A DNA stretch of 64,000 nt, taken from assembly GCA_016722505.1 (NCBI GenBank), contig JADKJH010000004.1, forward strand, positions 248,001 to 312,000. The letters run 5' to 3'. The position numbers and the translations under genes were made by a program. This DNA comes from Holophagaceae bacterium (lineage in GTDB: Bacteria; Acidobacteriota; Holophagae; Holophagales; Holophagaceae). Within the stretch, counting starts at the first letter, position 1; every line of letters begins with the position of its first letter. The notes beneath the pieces were generated by a model. It saw only the letters and a list, made by a program, of their open reading frames with translations. It did no database searches and was not told where the DNA came from. Positions 50,896 to 60,305 of the stretch are shown here, one piece after another.

Positions 50896-52370
50896 AGTCA
50901 CCCAAAGCATGGTCAGTCCTTCCCATCATCATCACCATGGCCATGGCCGGTTGCGTCTCCATGGCCCCGAAGTACCGGGTGCCAGAATCACCCGTTCCGA
51001 GGGCCTGGCCGGATGGCCCGGCATACAAGGCCGCATCCGGAGAGAAATCAGCACTGCCTGCCGCCGACACTGCCTGGCAGGACTTCTATGTGGATGCGCG
51101 ATTGGGGAAGGTCCTTGATCTTGCCCTCCGCAATAACCGCGATCTCCGGATAGCGGCGTTGAACACAGAGAAGGCGCGTGCCTATTACAGGATCCAGCGC
51201 GCCGAACTGCTTCCGACCGTGAGCGTCCTGGGTGAAGTCGGCAGGCAGAAGATTCCAGCCAGTGCCTCTGGAGGGGAGGAGTCCAAGCATCTTACGCAAT
51301 ATACGGTCGGCCTAGGCGTCAGCGCCTGGGAAGTGGATTTTTTCGGGCGTGTCAGGAGTCTGAAGAACCGGGCGCTGGAACAGTACCTTGCCACTGAGCA
51401 GGCCCGCAGCAGCGCTCAGATTTCATTGATGGCTGAAGTTTCGAATGTGTACCTGGCCCTGGCTGCCGATCGCGAGAGCCTGAAACTCGCCCAGGAAACG
51501 CTCGTGAGCCAGGAAACCTCCTACAAACTCACTCGTCGCCGCTTTGAAGTAGGCGCCTCATCGGAACTCGATGCTCACCGTTCTCGGATTGGTGTGGAAA
51601 CGGCGCGCGGGGATGTCGCCAGGTATACGCGAATGGTGGCCATGGATGGAAACACATTGAATTTCCTGGTGGGTTCCACGGTGCTGCCGGATCTGCTCCC
51701 TGAGGCGCTCGGAAGGGTGACCATGCTCAAGGATGTCTCTCCGGGCCTGCCTTCTGATGTATTGATGCGGCGCCCCGATATCCTTATGGCCGAAAACCAG
51801 CTCAAGGCTGCCAACGCCAACATCGGCGCGGCGCGTGCGGCCTTCTTCCCCCGGATCACGCTCACGGCTGGTGTTGGAACGGCCAGCGAAGATCTTTCTG
51901 GACTCTTCAAGGCCGGGTCAGATACCTGGGCGTTTGCACCTCAGATCGTCCTTCCGATTTTCGACATGGGCGCAAGACGGGCAAACCTCAAGGTGGCAAC
52001 TGCGGATCGGGATATTGCCCTTGCCCAGTACGAAAAGGCCATTCAGATGGCGTTCCGGGAGGTATCAGACACTTTGGCTGCGCGCGGAACCATAGAGGAA
52101 CAGCTTTCCGCCCAGGAAACGCTTACCAAAGCCCTGGCGGAGATTTACCGTCTTGCCACAGCTCGCTACTCAGCTGGAATCGACGGTTCACTTGGCGTTC
52201 TGGACGCCCAACGATCCCTTTATGCGGCCCAACAAGGTCTCATCACCCTGCGCCAGGCCAAATACAGCAATCTGGCCACTCTCTACAAGGTTCTGGGTGG
52301 GGGGCAGTTGGAGGCTGGGCCTGGGAATGCACCCCAAGGACCGCCTAGCCCCGCCGTGACGGGGCAATGA
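50892..52370 (+). CDS. Outer-membrane efflux lipoprotein (OprM/NodT-type TolC family)
   Basis: This 492-residue protein with lipoprotein signal (lipobox MAGC) starts at the ATG overlapping the pump stop. Two repeats of the outer-membrane efflux fold are visible: LDLALRNNRDLRIAALNTEKARA with FGRVRSLKNRALEQYLATEQAR, and DVLMRRPDILMAENQLKAANANIGAARAAFFPRITL with QYEKAIQMAFREVSDTLAARG. It forms the trimeric duct for the RND pump. The C-terminal tail is Pro/Gly-rich. Confidence 0.93.
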   Translation: MKSPKAWSVLPIIITMAMAGCVSMAPKYRVPESPVPRAWPDGPAYKAASGEKSALPAADTAWQDFYVDARLGKVLDLALRNNRDLRIAALNTEKARAYYRIQRAELLPTVSVLGEVGRQKIPASASGGEESKHLTQYTVGLGVSAWEVDFFGRVRSLKNRALEQYLATEQARSSAQISLMAEVSNVYLALAADRESLKLAQETLVSQETSYKLTRRRFEVGASSELDAHRSRIGVETARGDVARYTRMVAMDGNTLNFLVGSTVLPDLLPEALGRVTMLKDVSPGLPSDVLMRRPDILMAENQLKAANANIGAARAAFFPRITLTAGVGTASEDLSGLFKAGSDTWAFAPQIVLPIFDMGARRANLKVATADRDIALAQYEKAIQMAFREVSDTLAARGTIEEQLSAQETLTKALAEIYRLATARYSAGIDGSLGVLDAQRSLYAAQQGLITLRQAKYSNLATLYKVLGGGQLEAGPGNAPQGPPSPAVTGQ

Positions 52371-52488
52371 CGGGGCTGGACCCGGCCGCTGGTAGCGATC
52401 CTGCGGATACCACACGGTGGTCAGCCGGTTCTGAAGGCTTTGGACATGGCACAATGGGCAGATTGCAAGCCATCATCGGGATAAGCAT

Positions 52489-53514
52489 ATGTCCAGGGTT
52501 GTGAACAGCGTTGCCTACCGCAACGGTAATCGCCTTGCCGATATCTCGCTGCCGGATATCAGCGAGGTGATCAAAGGGCCCAATACCTTCGTTTGGCTGG
52601 GCTTGCATGAATCGGATGCGTCCGTCCTGTTGCAAATCCAAGAAGAATTTTCGCTGCACGATCTCGCCATCGAAGATGCCCGTAAAGCGCATCAGCGTTC
52701 CAAGATCGAAACCTACGGCGATTCGTTGTTCATCGTCGTCAAAACTGCGCAGCTGGAGACCGGAAACCATACCGCCGATGGTTTGCGGGAGCATAGCGAA
52801 GCGGCTGGGAGGAACTGCACCATCGAATATGGCGAAACCCATTTTTTTGTCGGCATGAATTTTCTGGTATCAGTGCGGCACGGCAATGCCCAGGGATATG
52901 CAGATGTCCGAAAACGTTGCGAAGCAAAACCCGAGATGCTGGCCAAGGGACCGGCCTTCGCGTTGTATGCGGTGATGGATTTCATCGTGGACAACTACCA
53001 GCCCATTGTCGAACAGCTATCCGGGGAATTCGAAGGCCTTGAAGTGGATATTTTCAAAGGCCAGTTCGACCAGCTTTCCATTGAGCGTTTGTACGAGCTC
53101 AAGATCAAATTGTTGCAGCTGCGCCAAGCGGCTTTGCCGGTTGAGGACATCTGCCTGCAATTAATGCGTCTGCATCCTGAAATCATCCACAAGGATTTGC
53201 GCGCCTATTTCCGCGATATCCACGATCACGTGGCCCGCACCATCGAGACGCTGGACAGCTTGAGGGAAATGCTGACAACGGCCATGTCGGTCAATCTCGC
53301 ACTGGTGTCGGTGCGCCAGAATGAAATCGTCAAACGCCTCGCCGGGTGGGGCGCCATCCTCGCTGTGCCCACGGTGGTGTTCAGCCTTTATGGCATGAAT
53401 TTCAACAATATGCCTGAACTGAAGTGGCACTACGCCTATCCGGTGATGTTGCTATGCACCCTGGCCGTGTGTGGCGTGTTCTACCAAAAGCTGAAAAGTT
53501 CCGGCTGGCTCTGA
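52489..53514 (+). CDS. corA: CorA-family magnesium/cobalt transporter
   Basis: The 341-residue product has a large cytoplasmic domain with the long stalk helices (RLYELKIKLLQLRQAALPVEDIC), then two C-terminal helices. The signature YGMNFNNMPEL lies in the loop between them, next to the pore. This is the CorA pentameric Mg2+ channel. It has its own gap on both sides (118 bp and 69 bp) and no operon partner. Confidence 0.93.
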   Translation: MSRVVNSVAYRNGNRLADISLPDISEVIKGPNTFVWLGLHESDASVLLQIQEEFSLHDLAIEDARKAHQRSKIETYGDSLFIVVKTAQLETGNHTADGLREHSEAAGRNCTIEYGETHFFVGMNFLVSVRHGNAQGYADVRKRCEAKPEMLAKGPAFALYAVMDFIVDNYQPIVEQLSGEFEGLEVDIFKGQFDQLSIERLYELKIKLLQLRQAALPVEDICLQLMRLHPEIIHKDLRAYFRDIHDHVARTIETLDSLREMLTTAMSVNLALVSVRQNEIVKRLAGWGAILAVPTVVFSLYGMNFNNMPELKWHYAYPVMLLCTLAVCGVFYQKLKSSGWL

Positions 53515-53583
53515 TAGCGCTGATAGCGCCTCGATCCGATCTGGTGGTCCCGCACTTCAACCGGCGGGGATGGTGATCAATCT

Positions 53584-53958
53584 TCAATGTTTCTTTGCCC
53601 CTTTCATATGCGCGGTGAAGTTGACGTTTGGCACATCGTGATTGGTGATGGCAACGGTGTGGAACGCGGGTGAGAAGGTGAATTTCGCGTGGGACGGGCG
53701 AAGCGAGTAGCTCCCAGGACTCACATTCCGGAAGGCGAAGCTTCCGTCGGCCTGAGCGGTGATGGCGCGGGTCGGTTTACGGTTGCCAGAAAGCGCGAGT
53801 TTCGCTCGGTAATCCGCCGAGATATCCGCGATATGGCCGGTGATGTCGTAGTTCGCCGGAGGGGTATTCTTTTCACCCTTGGGCGCGGCTGCCCCAAGGG
53901 CTAGGGCTGTGGTCAACAGCAGACTCACGGACCTGAGAAAAAGAGTTCGGATCGCCAT
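53584..53958 (-). CDS. Small exported carboxypeptidase-regulatory-like domain protein
   Basis: The 124-residue product has a signal peptide (LFLRSVSLLLTTALALGAAA). A single beta-sandwich domain follows: YDITGHIADISADYRAKLALSG, QADGSFAFRNVSPGSYSLRPSH and the C-terminal VAITNHDVPNVNFTA, typical of carboxypeptidase-regulatory/SdrD-B-like modules. It resembles the single-module protein at 43071-43445 in design but not closely in sequence. Lys/His-rich end. Function unknown; binding or structural role in the periplasm is likely. Confidence 0.75.
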   Translation of the reverse strand: MAIRTLFLRSVSLLLTTALALGAAAPKGEKNTPPANYDITGHIADISADYRAKLALSGNRKPTRAITAQADGSFAFRNVSPGSYSLRPSHAKFTFSPAFHTVAITNHDVPNVNFTAHMKGAKKH

Positions 53959-54147
53959 ATGAAACTCCTTTCGTTGTTATGTCCGACAACAAGGTAATTC
54001 TTTCTGGTTTAGGCGGAGGGACTATTTCAGGAATTCCATCCCATAGCAAGGATCCCGATTGCCTTCTCCGCCCTTTTTCCGGGAATCCATACCCGACAAA
54101 CTACATACGTGGATCACGGGAGCGATCTACAGACTCAGGCTGCGGAT

Positions 54148-54687
54148 TCAGTCTTCGATCGCCTCTTTGCCCAGGCTGCGCCAGAGACCGACGCCCAAGA
54201 CCACCAGACCCGTCGCCATGGCGGCATGGGAGGCCCCGTAGAGCACTGCTCGAAGGGCATGGTTGCCGAACATGAAACCGTGGTTGAGCCCGGCCAGATC
54301 CATGGTTCCGTGGCGCACTCCCAGCACAAAGGTGTAACCCTTCAATAGCATGAGCAGCACGCTCATGGCGGAGCCGGGGATGTAGAGGGCTGCGGTCCAC
54401 TTCAGCGACCGTGCAGAGAGCGGCGCCGCCTTGAGAATCAAGCCGATATGCAGGGCCCAAATGGTGGCCAACGGCAGCAGTGTGCCGATCAGGATCGCGT
54501 GTCCGTGGACCAGGGCGAGATACAGGATTGACTCGAGGTGCATCCCTGCGGGAACAGATGCGCTGATGGGTAGCTTTTTAACGGATTCCTGGAAGGCGAT
54601 TCCCGCCAACAGCCCGAAGAGCAGCATGATCAGCGCGTAGCGGAGCTGAGTGCGGTAGAAGCGACGGTAGTGATCGGAAAGGCGCAT
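54148..54687 (-). CDS. Multi-pass membrane protein (hypothetical, His-rich helices)
   Basis: The start is set at the ATG 54687-54685 (MRLSDHYRRFYRTQLRYALI), because upstream in-frame sequence is low-quality. The 179-residue product has about five hydrophobic segments and several helix-borne histidines (LVHGHAILIGTLLPLATIWALH, LNHGFMFGNHALRAVLYGASHAAM). This is reminiscent of small cytochrome-oxidase-subunit-I-like or DUF2871-type proteins that may bind haem, but the match is impressionistic. It is divergent from oleA with 253 bp between. Confidence 0.6.
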   Translation of the reverse strand: MRLSDHYRRFYRTQLRYALIMLLFGLLAGIAFQESVKKLPISASVPAGMHLESILYLALVHGHAILIGTLLPLATIWALHIGLILKAAPLSARSLKWTAALYIPGSAMSVLLMLLKGYTFVLGVRHGTMDLAGLNHGFMFGNHALRAVLYGASHAAMATGLVVLGVGLWRSLGKEAIED

Positions 54688-54940
54688 GCTTGCTCCGGTA
54701 GGGACCTCATGGAGAAGTATCGCGGTAATCCCGGCTGCTTTTCCAGGTGGGACCGTGGAGGCAGCATTCACGAAGGTTGTCCGGTAGACTGGAGGGACAG
54801 GCGCATAACGCTCCACCCGCCACCTGCCACGGGGAGCGGAGAATAAAATCCATCGGAACCGCTTCACCGACTCCAACTCCTCGAACCTTGGCCCTGATGC
54901 CTTGAAGGCAGACAACCGGTTCCCAGCCTTCGGACGGCCC

Positions 54941-55957
54941 ATGCAATTCCAGAATGTCTCGATCCTCAGCCTTGGCCACGTGGACGCTCCGCACCGAGTG
55001 ACTTCCGCCGACATGTGCGCCCGCCTCACCCCCACAATGGAGCGTCTGGGCATGCGGCCCGACCTGCTGGAGAGCGCCTCGGGCATCGTGGCCCGCCGCT
55101 ATTGGGACCCTGGCGTCCAGCCGAGCGAAGTGGCCGCCCTCGCCGCAGAACAGGCCATCAAATTGGCGGGCATCGACCGTTCCCGCATCGGCATCATCGT
55201 GAACACATCGGTCTGTCGTGATTACATCGAACCCTCTACGGCCTGCCTTGTGCACAACCTCCTTGGGCTGCCTGCGGACTGCATGAATTTTGATCTGGGC
55301 AATGCCTGTCTAGCTTTCATGAGCGGCATGCAGGTCGTGGGCAATATGATCGAAAGGGGACAGATCGATTACGGTCTGATCGTCAATGGCGAGAGCGCGC
55401 GGTTTGTGCAGGAAGCGACCATCGAGAGGCTGCGGCGTCCCGACACCACAGAGGATGAATTCCGCAGCCAATTCGCCACCCTCACGCTCGGCTCAGGCGC
55501 CGCCGCCATGGTGATGTCCCGCTCGGATCTGGCGCCAGCCGGCCATCGCTTCCTAGGAGTTGTGAACCGCGCCGCCACACAGCATAGCGGCCTGTGCAAG
55601 GGACAAGTGGACGAGATGCGCACGGATGCCAAGGCTCTATTGTTCGCAGGACTGGGGCTTGCTTCAGAGACGTATGCCGAGGCCAAATCAGAGTTCGGTT
55701 GGGACGGGGATAACGTCAACGAATTCGTGCTCCACCAGGTCAGCGGCACACACACTTCGCTTCTCTGCCAGACCTTGGGCCTGGATCCGGAAAAGGTCAT
55801 GGCCATTTTCCCGGAGTTCGGCAACATCGGACCCGCCTCGGTCCCCATCGTTCTGTCCAAGGCGGCGGAATCAGGCCGTCTGAGCAGGGGGAATCGTGTG
55901 GCTCTCATGGGCATCGGGTCGGGATTGAACTGCAGCATGGCTGAAGTCGTCTGGTGA
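54941..55957 (+). CDS. oleA: OleA, thiolase-fold acyl-CoA head-to-head condensing enzyme
   Basis: This 338-residue thiolase/KAS-III-like enzyme condenses two fatty acyl-CoAs to a beta-keto acid. Catalytic residues are visible: Cys123 in DLGNACLAFMSGM, His265 in FVLHQVSGTHT and Asn295 in FPEFGNIGPAS. The N-terminal NVSILSLGHVDAPHRVTSADM fits OleA rather than FabH. The ATG at 54941 is preferred over a TTG 39 bases earlier. It opens the oleABCD cluster, whose four products together define the pathway. Confidence 0.92.
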   Translation: MQFQNVSILSLGHVDAPHRVTSADMCARLTPTMERLGMRPDLLESASGIVARRYWDPGVQPSEVAALAAEQAIKLAGIDRSRIGIIVNTSVCRDYIEPSTACLVHNLLGLPADCMNFDLGNACLAFMSGMQVVGNMIERGQIDYGLIVNGESARFVQEATIERLRRPDTTEDEFRSQFATLTLGSGAAAMVMSRSDLAPAGHRFLGVVNRAATQHSGLCKGQVDEMRTDAKALLFAGLGLASETYAEAKSEFGWDGDNVNEFVLHQVSGTHTSLLCQTLGLDPEKVMAIFPEFGNIGPASVPIVLSKAAESGRLSRGNRVALMGIGSGLNCSMAEVVW

Positions 55958-55964
55958 ATTCGGT

Positions 55965-56858
55965 ATGGTGAGGTCCTTCGACCCGTCGCTTTTCCCCTTC
56001 TCCCCGCATCATTTTGATCGCGGTGCGGGGCTGAAGATCCACTACCTGGACGAAGGAAGCGGCCCGCCGGTGCTCATGGTGCACGGCAATCCGTCCTGGT
56101 CTTTCTACTACCGCAACCTGGTGCTCGCCCTGCGCGGAACGCACCGATGCATCGTGCCCGACCACATCGGCATGGGCTTGTCCGACAAACCTGGCGACGC
56201 CGCGTACAGCTATACGCTAGCTCAGCGCATTGACGACCTGGACGCCTTGGTGGCCTCTCTGGATCTGCATGAACCCCTGACCCTGGTGGTTCACGATTGG
56301 GGCGGCATGATCGGTTTCGGCTGGGCGATCCGGCATCCTGAGCAGGTGTCGCGCCTGGTGATCCTGAACACCGCGGCCTTTCCGCTGCCCAGCGGCAAGC
56401 GGCTGCCGTGGCTGCTCAAACTTGCCCGCACCGCTCTTGGGGCTCTGTTGGTGCGCGGCTTCAATGCCTTCTCTTGGGGGGCTGCACGTGTGGGCTGCAC
56501 CCGCCATCCGATGCCGAGGGACATTTCAGCGGGCTACCGCGCTCCCTACGATTCCTGGGCGAACCGTGTCGCCACCCTGCGCTTTGTGCAGGACATCCCT
56601 CTGCATCTCGCCGATCCTTCCTACGCGCTGGTGCATCATGTAGCGGGAAACCTGGAATCCTTCAAAGCCACCCCCGCGCTGATTGTCTGGGGGGGGAAGG
56701 ATTTCGTTTTCGACGAAGGATTTCTGGCTGAATGGCGTGAGCATCTCCCCGGAGCGAAACTGCGCTATTTAGCAGATGCGGGCCACTATGTGCTGGAGGA
56801 CGCCGCCGACGAAGTGATTCCCCTGATTGCTGATTTCGTGCGATCGAGCCATCCTTGA
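55965..56858 (+). CDS. oleB: OleB, beta-lactone decarboxylase (alpha/beta hydrolase)
   Basis: The 297-residue hydrolase is related to haloalkane dehalogenases: HGNPSWSFYYRNL, the Asp nucleophile in VVHDWGG (Asp111), and a C-terminal His in DAGHYVLED. In the olefin pathway OleB converts the beta-lactone made by OleC to a cis-olefin plus CO2. Seven bases separate it from oleA and 12 from oleC. Placement between oleA and oleC supports this role over a true dehalogenase. Confidence 0.9.
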   Translation: MVRSFDPSLFPFSPHHFDRGAGLKIHYLDEGSGPPVLMVHGNPSWSFYYRNLVLALRGTHRCIVPDHIGMGLSDKPGDAAYSYTLAQRIDDLDALVASLDLHEPLTLVVHDWGGMIGFGWAIRHPEQVSRLVILNTAAFPLPSGKRLPWLLKLARTALGALLVRGFNAFSWGAARVGCTRHPMPRDISAGYRAPYDSWANRVATLRFVQDIPLHLADPSYALVHHVAGNLESFKATPALIVWGGKDFVFDEGFLAEWREHLPGAKLRYLADAGHYVLEDAADEVIPLIADFVRSSHP

Positions 56859-56870
56859 TCGAGTTCGCTG

Positions 56871-58559
56871 ATGATTGATCCCAATCCAGAATCCCAACCC
56901 ATGCAATCCAGCAACATCGCTTCCTGGCTGCCCCGGATGGCACGCCAGCAGCCCGAGACGCTGGCCGTGGTATTTCCGAGCGGTGTGGGCGGAAATGGGC
57001 AACGCACCTACACGCACCTGACCTACCGGCAACTCGATGAGCGCAGTGATCAAATCGCCGCGGGGCTGCGCCGCCATGGCCTCCAGCGGGGTATGCGCAC
57101 GGTCCTGATGGTGAAGCCGAGTCTCGAATTCTTCGCGCTGACCTTTGCCCTGTTCAAGGCCGGCATCGTTCCTGTGATGATTGACCCGGGCCTAGGTGTA
57201 AGCCAGCTCAAGACCTGCCTGCGGGAGGCGGAACCCGAAGCCTTCATTGGCATTTCCACCGCCCATGCCGCCCGTGTCCTGCTCGGTTGGGGGCGTGGCA
57301 CCATACGCCACAATGTCACGGTAGGTTCCCGCTGGTTCTGGGGGGGCAAGACCCTGGCGAAGGTGGCCCCTGCGGGGAAGAGCGAAGGGCCCATGTTGGA
57401 GGAGACTGGGGCCAGCGAGACCGCTGCCATCCTGTTCACCAGCGGCAGCACGGGCATCGCCAAGGGCGTGGTCTATACCCATGGCCAATTCATCGCCCAG
57501 GTGGATCTGATCCGCGACACCTATGGCATCCAGCCCGGCGAGATCGATCTGCCCACCTTTCCACTCTTCGCACTCTTCGATCCGGCCTTGGGCATGACCA
57601 CGGTGGTTCCGGACATGGACTTCACACGTCCGGCCAAAGTGGATCCTGAGAAGATCAGGACCGCCATCGAGGACTGGGGCGTGACGAATGTGTTCGCTTC
57701 GCCCGCGTTGCTGGCAACCGTGGGGCGCCATGGCGTGAAACACGGCGTGACCTGGCCCACCGTGCGGCGCATCCTCACGGCCGGCGCGCCGGTGCAGGCC
57801 ACCACGTTGGAGCGCATGCACCAGATGCTTTCGCCGGATGCGGAAATCCATACACCCTATGGCGCCACGGAGGTTCTGCCCGTCACTAGCATCAGCAGCC
57901 GCGACATCCTGTACGAGACTCGGGAATTGACTGACCGGGGCGCGGGTGTATGCGTGGGCCGTGTCGTGGCTCCCAACGATGTGCGCATCATCGAGATCAC
58001 TGATGAACCGCTGGGCGATTGGTCCCAGGCCAAGGAGATGCCAGTCGGCAAGGTTGGCGAAATCACGGTTTCGGGGCCCACGGTCACTGCCAGCTATTAC
58101 GGCAGGCCACAGGCCACGCGCCTGGCGAAAATCCAGCGCGAAGGAATTATCGTGCACCGCATGGGCGATGTCGGTTACTTCGATGCGGAGGGGCGGCTTT
58201 GGTTCTGCGGCCGCAAATCCCATCGCGTGGAGTTGAGCGACATGACGTTGTTCTCGGCTCCAGTGGAGGAGATCTTCAATACCCATGTCGGGGTCTTCCG
58301 CACGGCTTTGGTGGGCGCGATCATCGGCGGTATGAAAGTTCCGGTGCTACTCATCGAGCGGGATCCGGACAGCAGCGCGGACCAAAATATGCGGGATCAG
58401 GACCTCTACGAGGCTCTCAAAGCCATGGGCGCCAACTTCGCCCACACACGCGGCATCACCCATTTCATGGTCCATCCGGGATTCCCTGTGGATATCCGCC
58501 ACAACGCCAAGATCGGCCGCGAGAAATTGGCGGTCTGGGTCCAGGGCAAGTTTTCATGA
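56871..58559 (+). CDS. oleC: OleC, beta-lactone synthetase (AMP-dependent ligase family)
   Basis: This 562-residue ANL-superfamily enzyme has the P-loop LFTSGSTGIAKGV (about 186-198), a TPYGATEVLP block and GDVGYFDAEGRLWFCGRKSHR. Its C-terminal ending (FPVDIRHNAKIGREKLAVW) is typical of OleC. It uses ATP to close the beta-hydroxy acid from OleD into a beta-lactone. The start may be 56871 or the ATG at 56901. The stop overlaps the oleD start by ATGA. Confidence 0.92.
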   Translation: MIDPNPESQPMQSSNIASWLPRMARQQPETLAVVFPSGVGGNGQRTYTHLTYRQLDERSDQIAAGLRRHGLQRGMRTVLMVKPSLEFFALTFALFKAGIVPVMIDPGLGVSQLKTCLREAEPEAFIGISTAHAARVLLGWGRGTIRHNVTVGSRWFWGGKTLAKVAPAGKSEGPMLEETGASETAAILFTSGSTGIAKGVVYTHGQFIAQVDLIRDTYGIQPGEIDLPTFPLFALFDPALGMTTVVPDMDFTRPAKVDPEKIRTAIEDWGVTNVFASPALLATVGRHGVKHGVTWPTVRRILTAGAPVQATTLERMHQMLSPDAEIHTPYGATEVLPVTSISSRDILYETRELTDRGAGVCVGRVVAPNDVRIIEITDEPLGDWSQAKEMPVGKVGEITVSGPTVTASYYGRPQATRLAKIQREGIIVHRMGDVGYFDAEGRLWFCGRKSHRVELSDMTLFSAPVEEIFNTHVGVFRTALVGAIIGGMKVPVLLIERDPDSSADQNMRDQDLYEALKAMGANFAHTRGITHFMVHPGFPVDIRHNAKIGREKLAVWVQGKFS

Positions 58560-59575
58560 TCCTGGTGACCGGCGGCGGCGGCTTTCTGGGGGGCGCCGTG
58601 GTCAGGCAGCTGCTCGCGCGGGGAGAGTCGGTGCGCTCCCTTCAACGGAGCGATGTGCCAGCGCTACGGGACCTGGGCGTGCAGGTTGTCCGGGCGGATC
58701 TCGCGGACGCTGATGCTGTTGTTTCGGCGGCCAATGGCTGTGAGGCGATCATCCACGTGGCCGCCAAAGCTGGTGTTTGGGGCGCCTATGGGGATTATTA
58801 CCACGCAAATGTTGTTGGCACCAGGAACGTCATCGAGGCCTGCCGCAAACAAAGAATCCGGCGTCTGGTGTATACCAGCACCCCTTCGGTCATCCATTCA
58901 GGTGGTGATGTGGAGGGCGTGGATGAGAGCGTCCCCATGGCGACGCACTTCGATTCCGCCTATCCCGCCACAAAAGCCGAAGCCGAACGGATGGTGCTTG
59001 CCGCCAACGGACCTGATCTCGCCACCGTGGCGCTGCGTCCGCACCTGATCTGGGGGCCAGGCGACCCGCAGCTTGTCGCACGCATCCTGGCCCGGGCAAG
59101 GGCAGGGCGCCTGCGCCTGGTGGGGGGTGGTGTGAAGCTCATTGATTCGGTCTACATCGATAACGCTGCCCACGCGCATCTGGCGGCCTTGGACCATCTA
59201 GCGCCAGGTTCGTCCTGCTCCGGGAAGGCCTACTTCATCACCCAGGGGGAGCCCATGCCTCAGCGGGAGCTCATCAATGGCATCTTGAAGGCTGGGGGCC
59301 TGCCGTCCTGCGGAAAATCTCTATCTCCGAGCGCCGCCTATGCCGTGGGCGCGCTCCTTGAAATCATCTGGCGGATGTTGGGCCGTGCCGACGAACCGAT
59401 GATGACGCGTTTCCTGGCCCGGCAGCTCGCCACGGCTCATTGGTACGATATCTCCGCAGCCCGCCGGGATCTGGGCTACACGCCACTGGTCACAGTGGCG
59501 GAAGGCTTGGCGCGCCTGGAAGCGGACTTGCAGAATCATGACCGTGGCGAACACCGCAACTCCAACACGCTCTAA
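58556..59575 (+). CDS. oleD: OleD, NAD(P)H-dependent 2-alkyl-3-ketoalkanoate reductase
   Basis: This 339-residue extended SDR starts MILVTGGGGFLGGAVVRQLL (cofactor motif GGGGFLG) and continues with HVAAKAGVWG, VYTSTPSVI and the catalytic Tyr-Lys in AYPATKAEAE. OleD reduces the beta-keto acid made by OleA to the beta-hydroxy acid used by OleC. It belongs to the 3beta-HSD-like group, as expected. Last gene of the ole operon, converging with a minus-strand gene three bases later. Confidence 0.9.
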   Translation: MILVTGGGGFLGGAVVRQLLARGESVRSLQRSDVPALRDLGVQVVRADLADADAVVSAANGCEAIIHVAAKAGVWGAYGDYYHANVVGTRNVIEACRKQRIRRLVYTSTPSVIHSGGDVEGVDESVPMATHFDSAYPATKAEAERMVLAANGPDLATVALRPHLIWGPGDPQLVARILARARAGRLRLVGGGVKLIDSVYIDNAAHAHLAALDHLAPGSSCSGKAYFITQGEPMPQRELINGILKAGGLPSCGKSLSPSAAYAVGALLEIIWRMLGRADEPMMTRFLARQLATAHWYDISAARRDLGYTPLVTVAEGLARLEADLQNHDRGEHRNSNTL

Positions 59576-59578
59576 TCT

Positions 59579-60037
59579 TCAGCAGCCCTCGGTACCGGAG
59601 AAGAGAGCCTTAAGGTCCAGGGATGGCACATGGGTCTGGGTGGCGAGGGAGACGTATCTTCTGGCGAGGGCGTCCTTGCCTGCCCCGAGAATCGTGCCGA
59701 TAAGCCCCAGGGCCTCGGCTTGGTCGGCTGAGGGAAGGTTGTTAAGGATGCGCAACCAGACCACTTCCTCTAGGACATTGAACGCGGTTTGCACCTCGGC
59801 AAGATCGAAACCACCTTCGAAACGCTCCATTGCCACGGCGTTGGCGTGAGCCACCATTGGGGCCAGGTTGCGCTCCGCTGCCGCACTGATGGTAAGAGAC
59901 AGGAGGTCGTCGAGCCGCTGGCGGAGTTGGCTGGTTCCGGCTTTTTCGTAGTGCTCTAGACGCGCGCGTTTCAGGGACGCGACCGCCTCGGTAAGGATCT
60001 CCTGCCTGCTTTCCTGCAGGAACGAATGGATGTCCAT
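59579..60037 (-). CDS. RsbRD N-terminal-like domain protein (putative stress or signalling module)
   Basis: The 152-residue all-alpha product with GGAG before the ATG has the amphipathic pattern of RsbRD_N/globin-like sensor modules: FLQESRQEILTEAVASLKRAR, then DDLLSLTISAAAERNLAPMVAHANAVAMERFEGGFDLAEVQTAFNVLEEVVWLRIL. It lacks the STAS or kinase domain usually attached, so it would act in trans or as a stand-alone sensor. Assignment is by pattern only. Confidence 0.6.
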   Translation of the reverse strand: MDIHSFLQESRQEILTEAVASLKRARLEHYEKAGTSQLRQRLDDLLSLTISAAAERNLAPMVAHANAVAMERFEGGFDLAEVQTAFNVLEEVVWLRILNNLPSADQAEALGLIGTILGAGKDALARRYVSLATQTHVPSLDLKALFSGTEGC

Positions 60038-60305
60038 GGGACGCTCCTCAAATCAACAGACCGCCACGGGTCTTTGTTGCGTGGATCAGCTCCAACGCTT
60101 TCCCATGTTCGGCTCATCCTCCGGTGATTTCCGTCAACACACTCTCAGGCAGATAGGCCGAGCTCAATCCTTGCCGGGAAGATCTTCGATCCCGCGCACA
60201 GAGAATAGCCCCCCGTACGCTCAAGGGCATGGTCGACAATCAAAAATTCCGGGGGATCCTTGGATTCCTGGAATTAATTAAGAGTGGCTTCGCTACTTGT
60301 CCCTG

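Noticed and set aside
55965..56858. Haloalkane dehalogenase
   Set aside because: The fold and Asp nucleophile fit, but the position between oleA and oleC makes OleB the better call.
60030..60281. Possible 83-residue gene between the RsbRD-like gene and the hypothetical gene
   Set aside because: Low-complexity, polar composition and no ribosome-binding site. It overlaps the start of the minus-strand gene.
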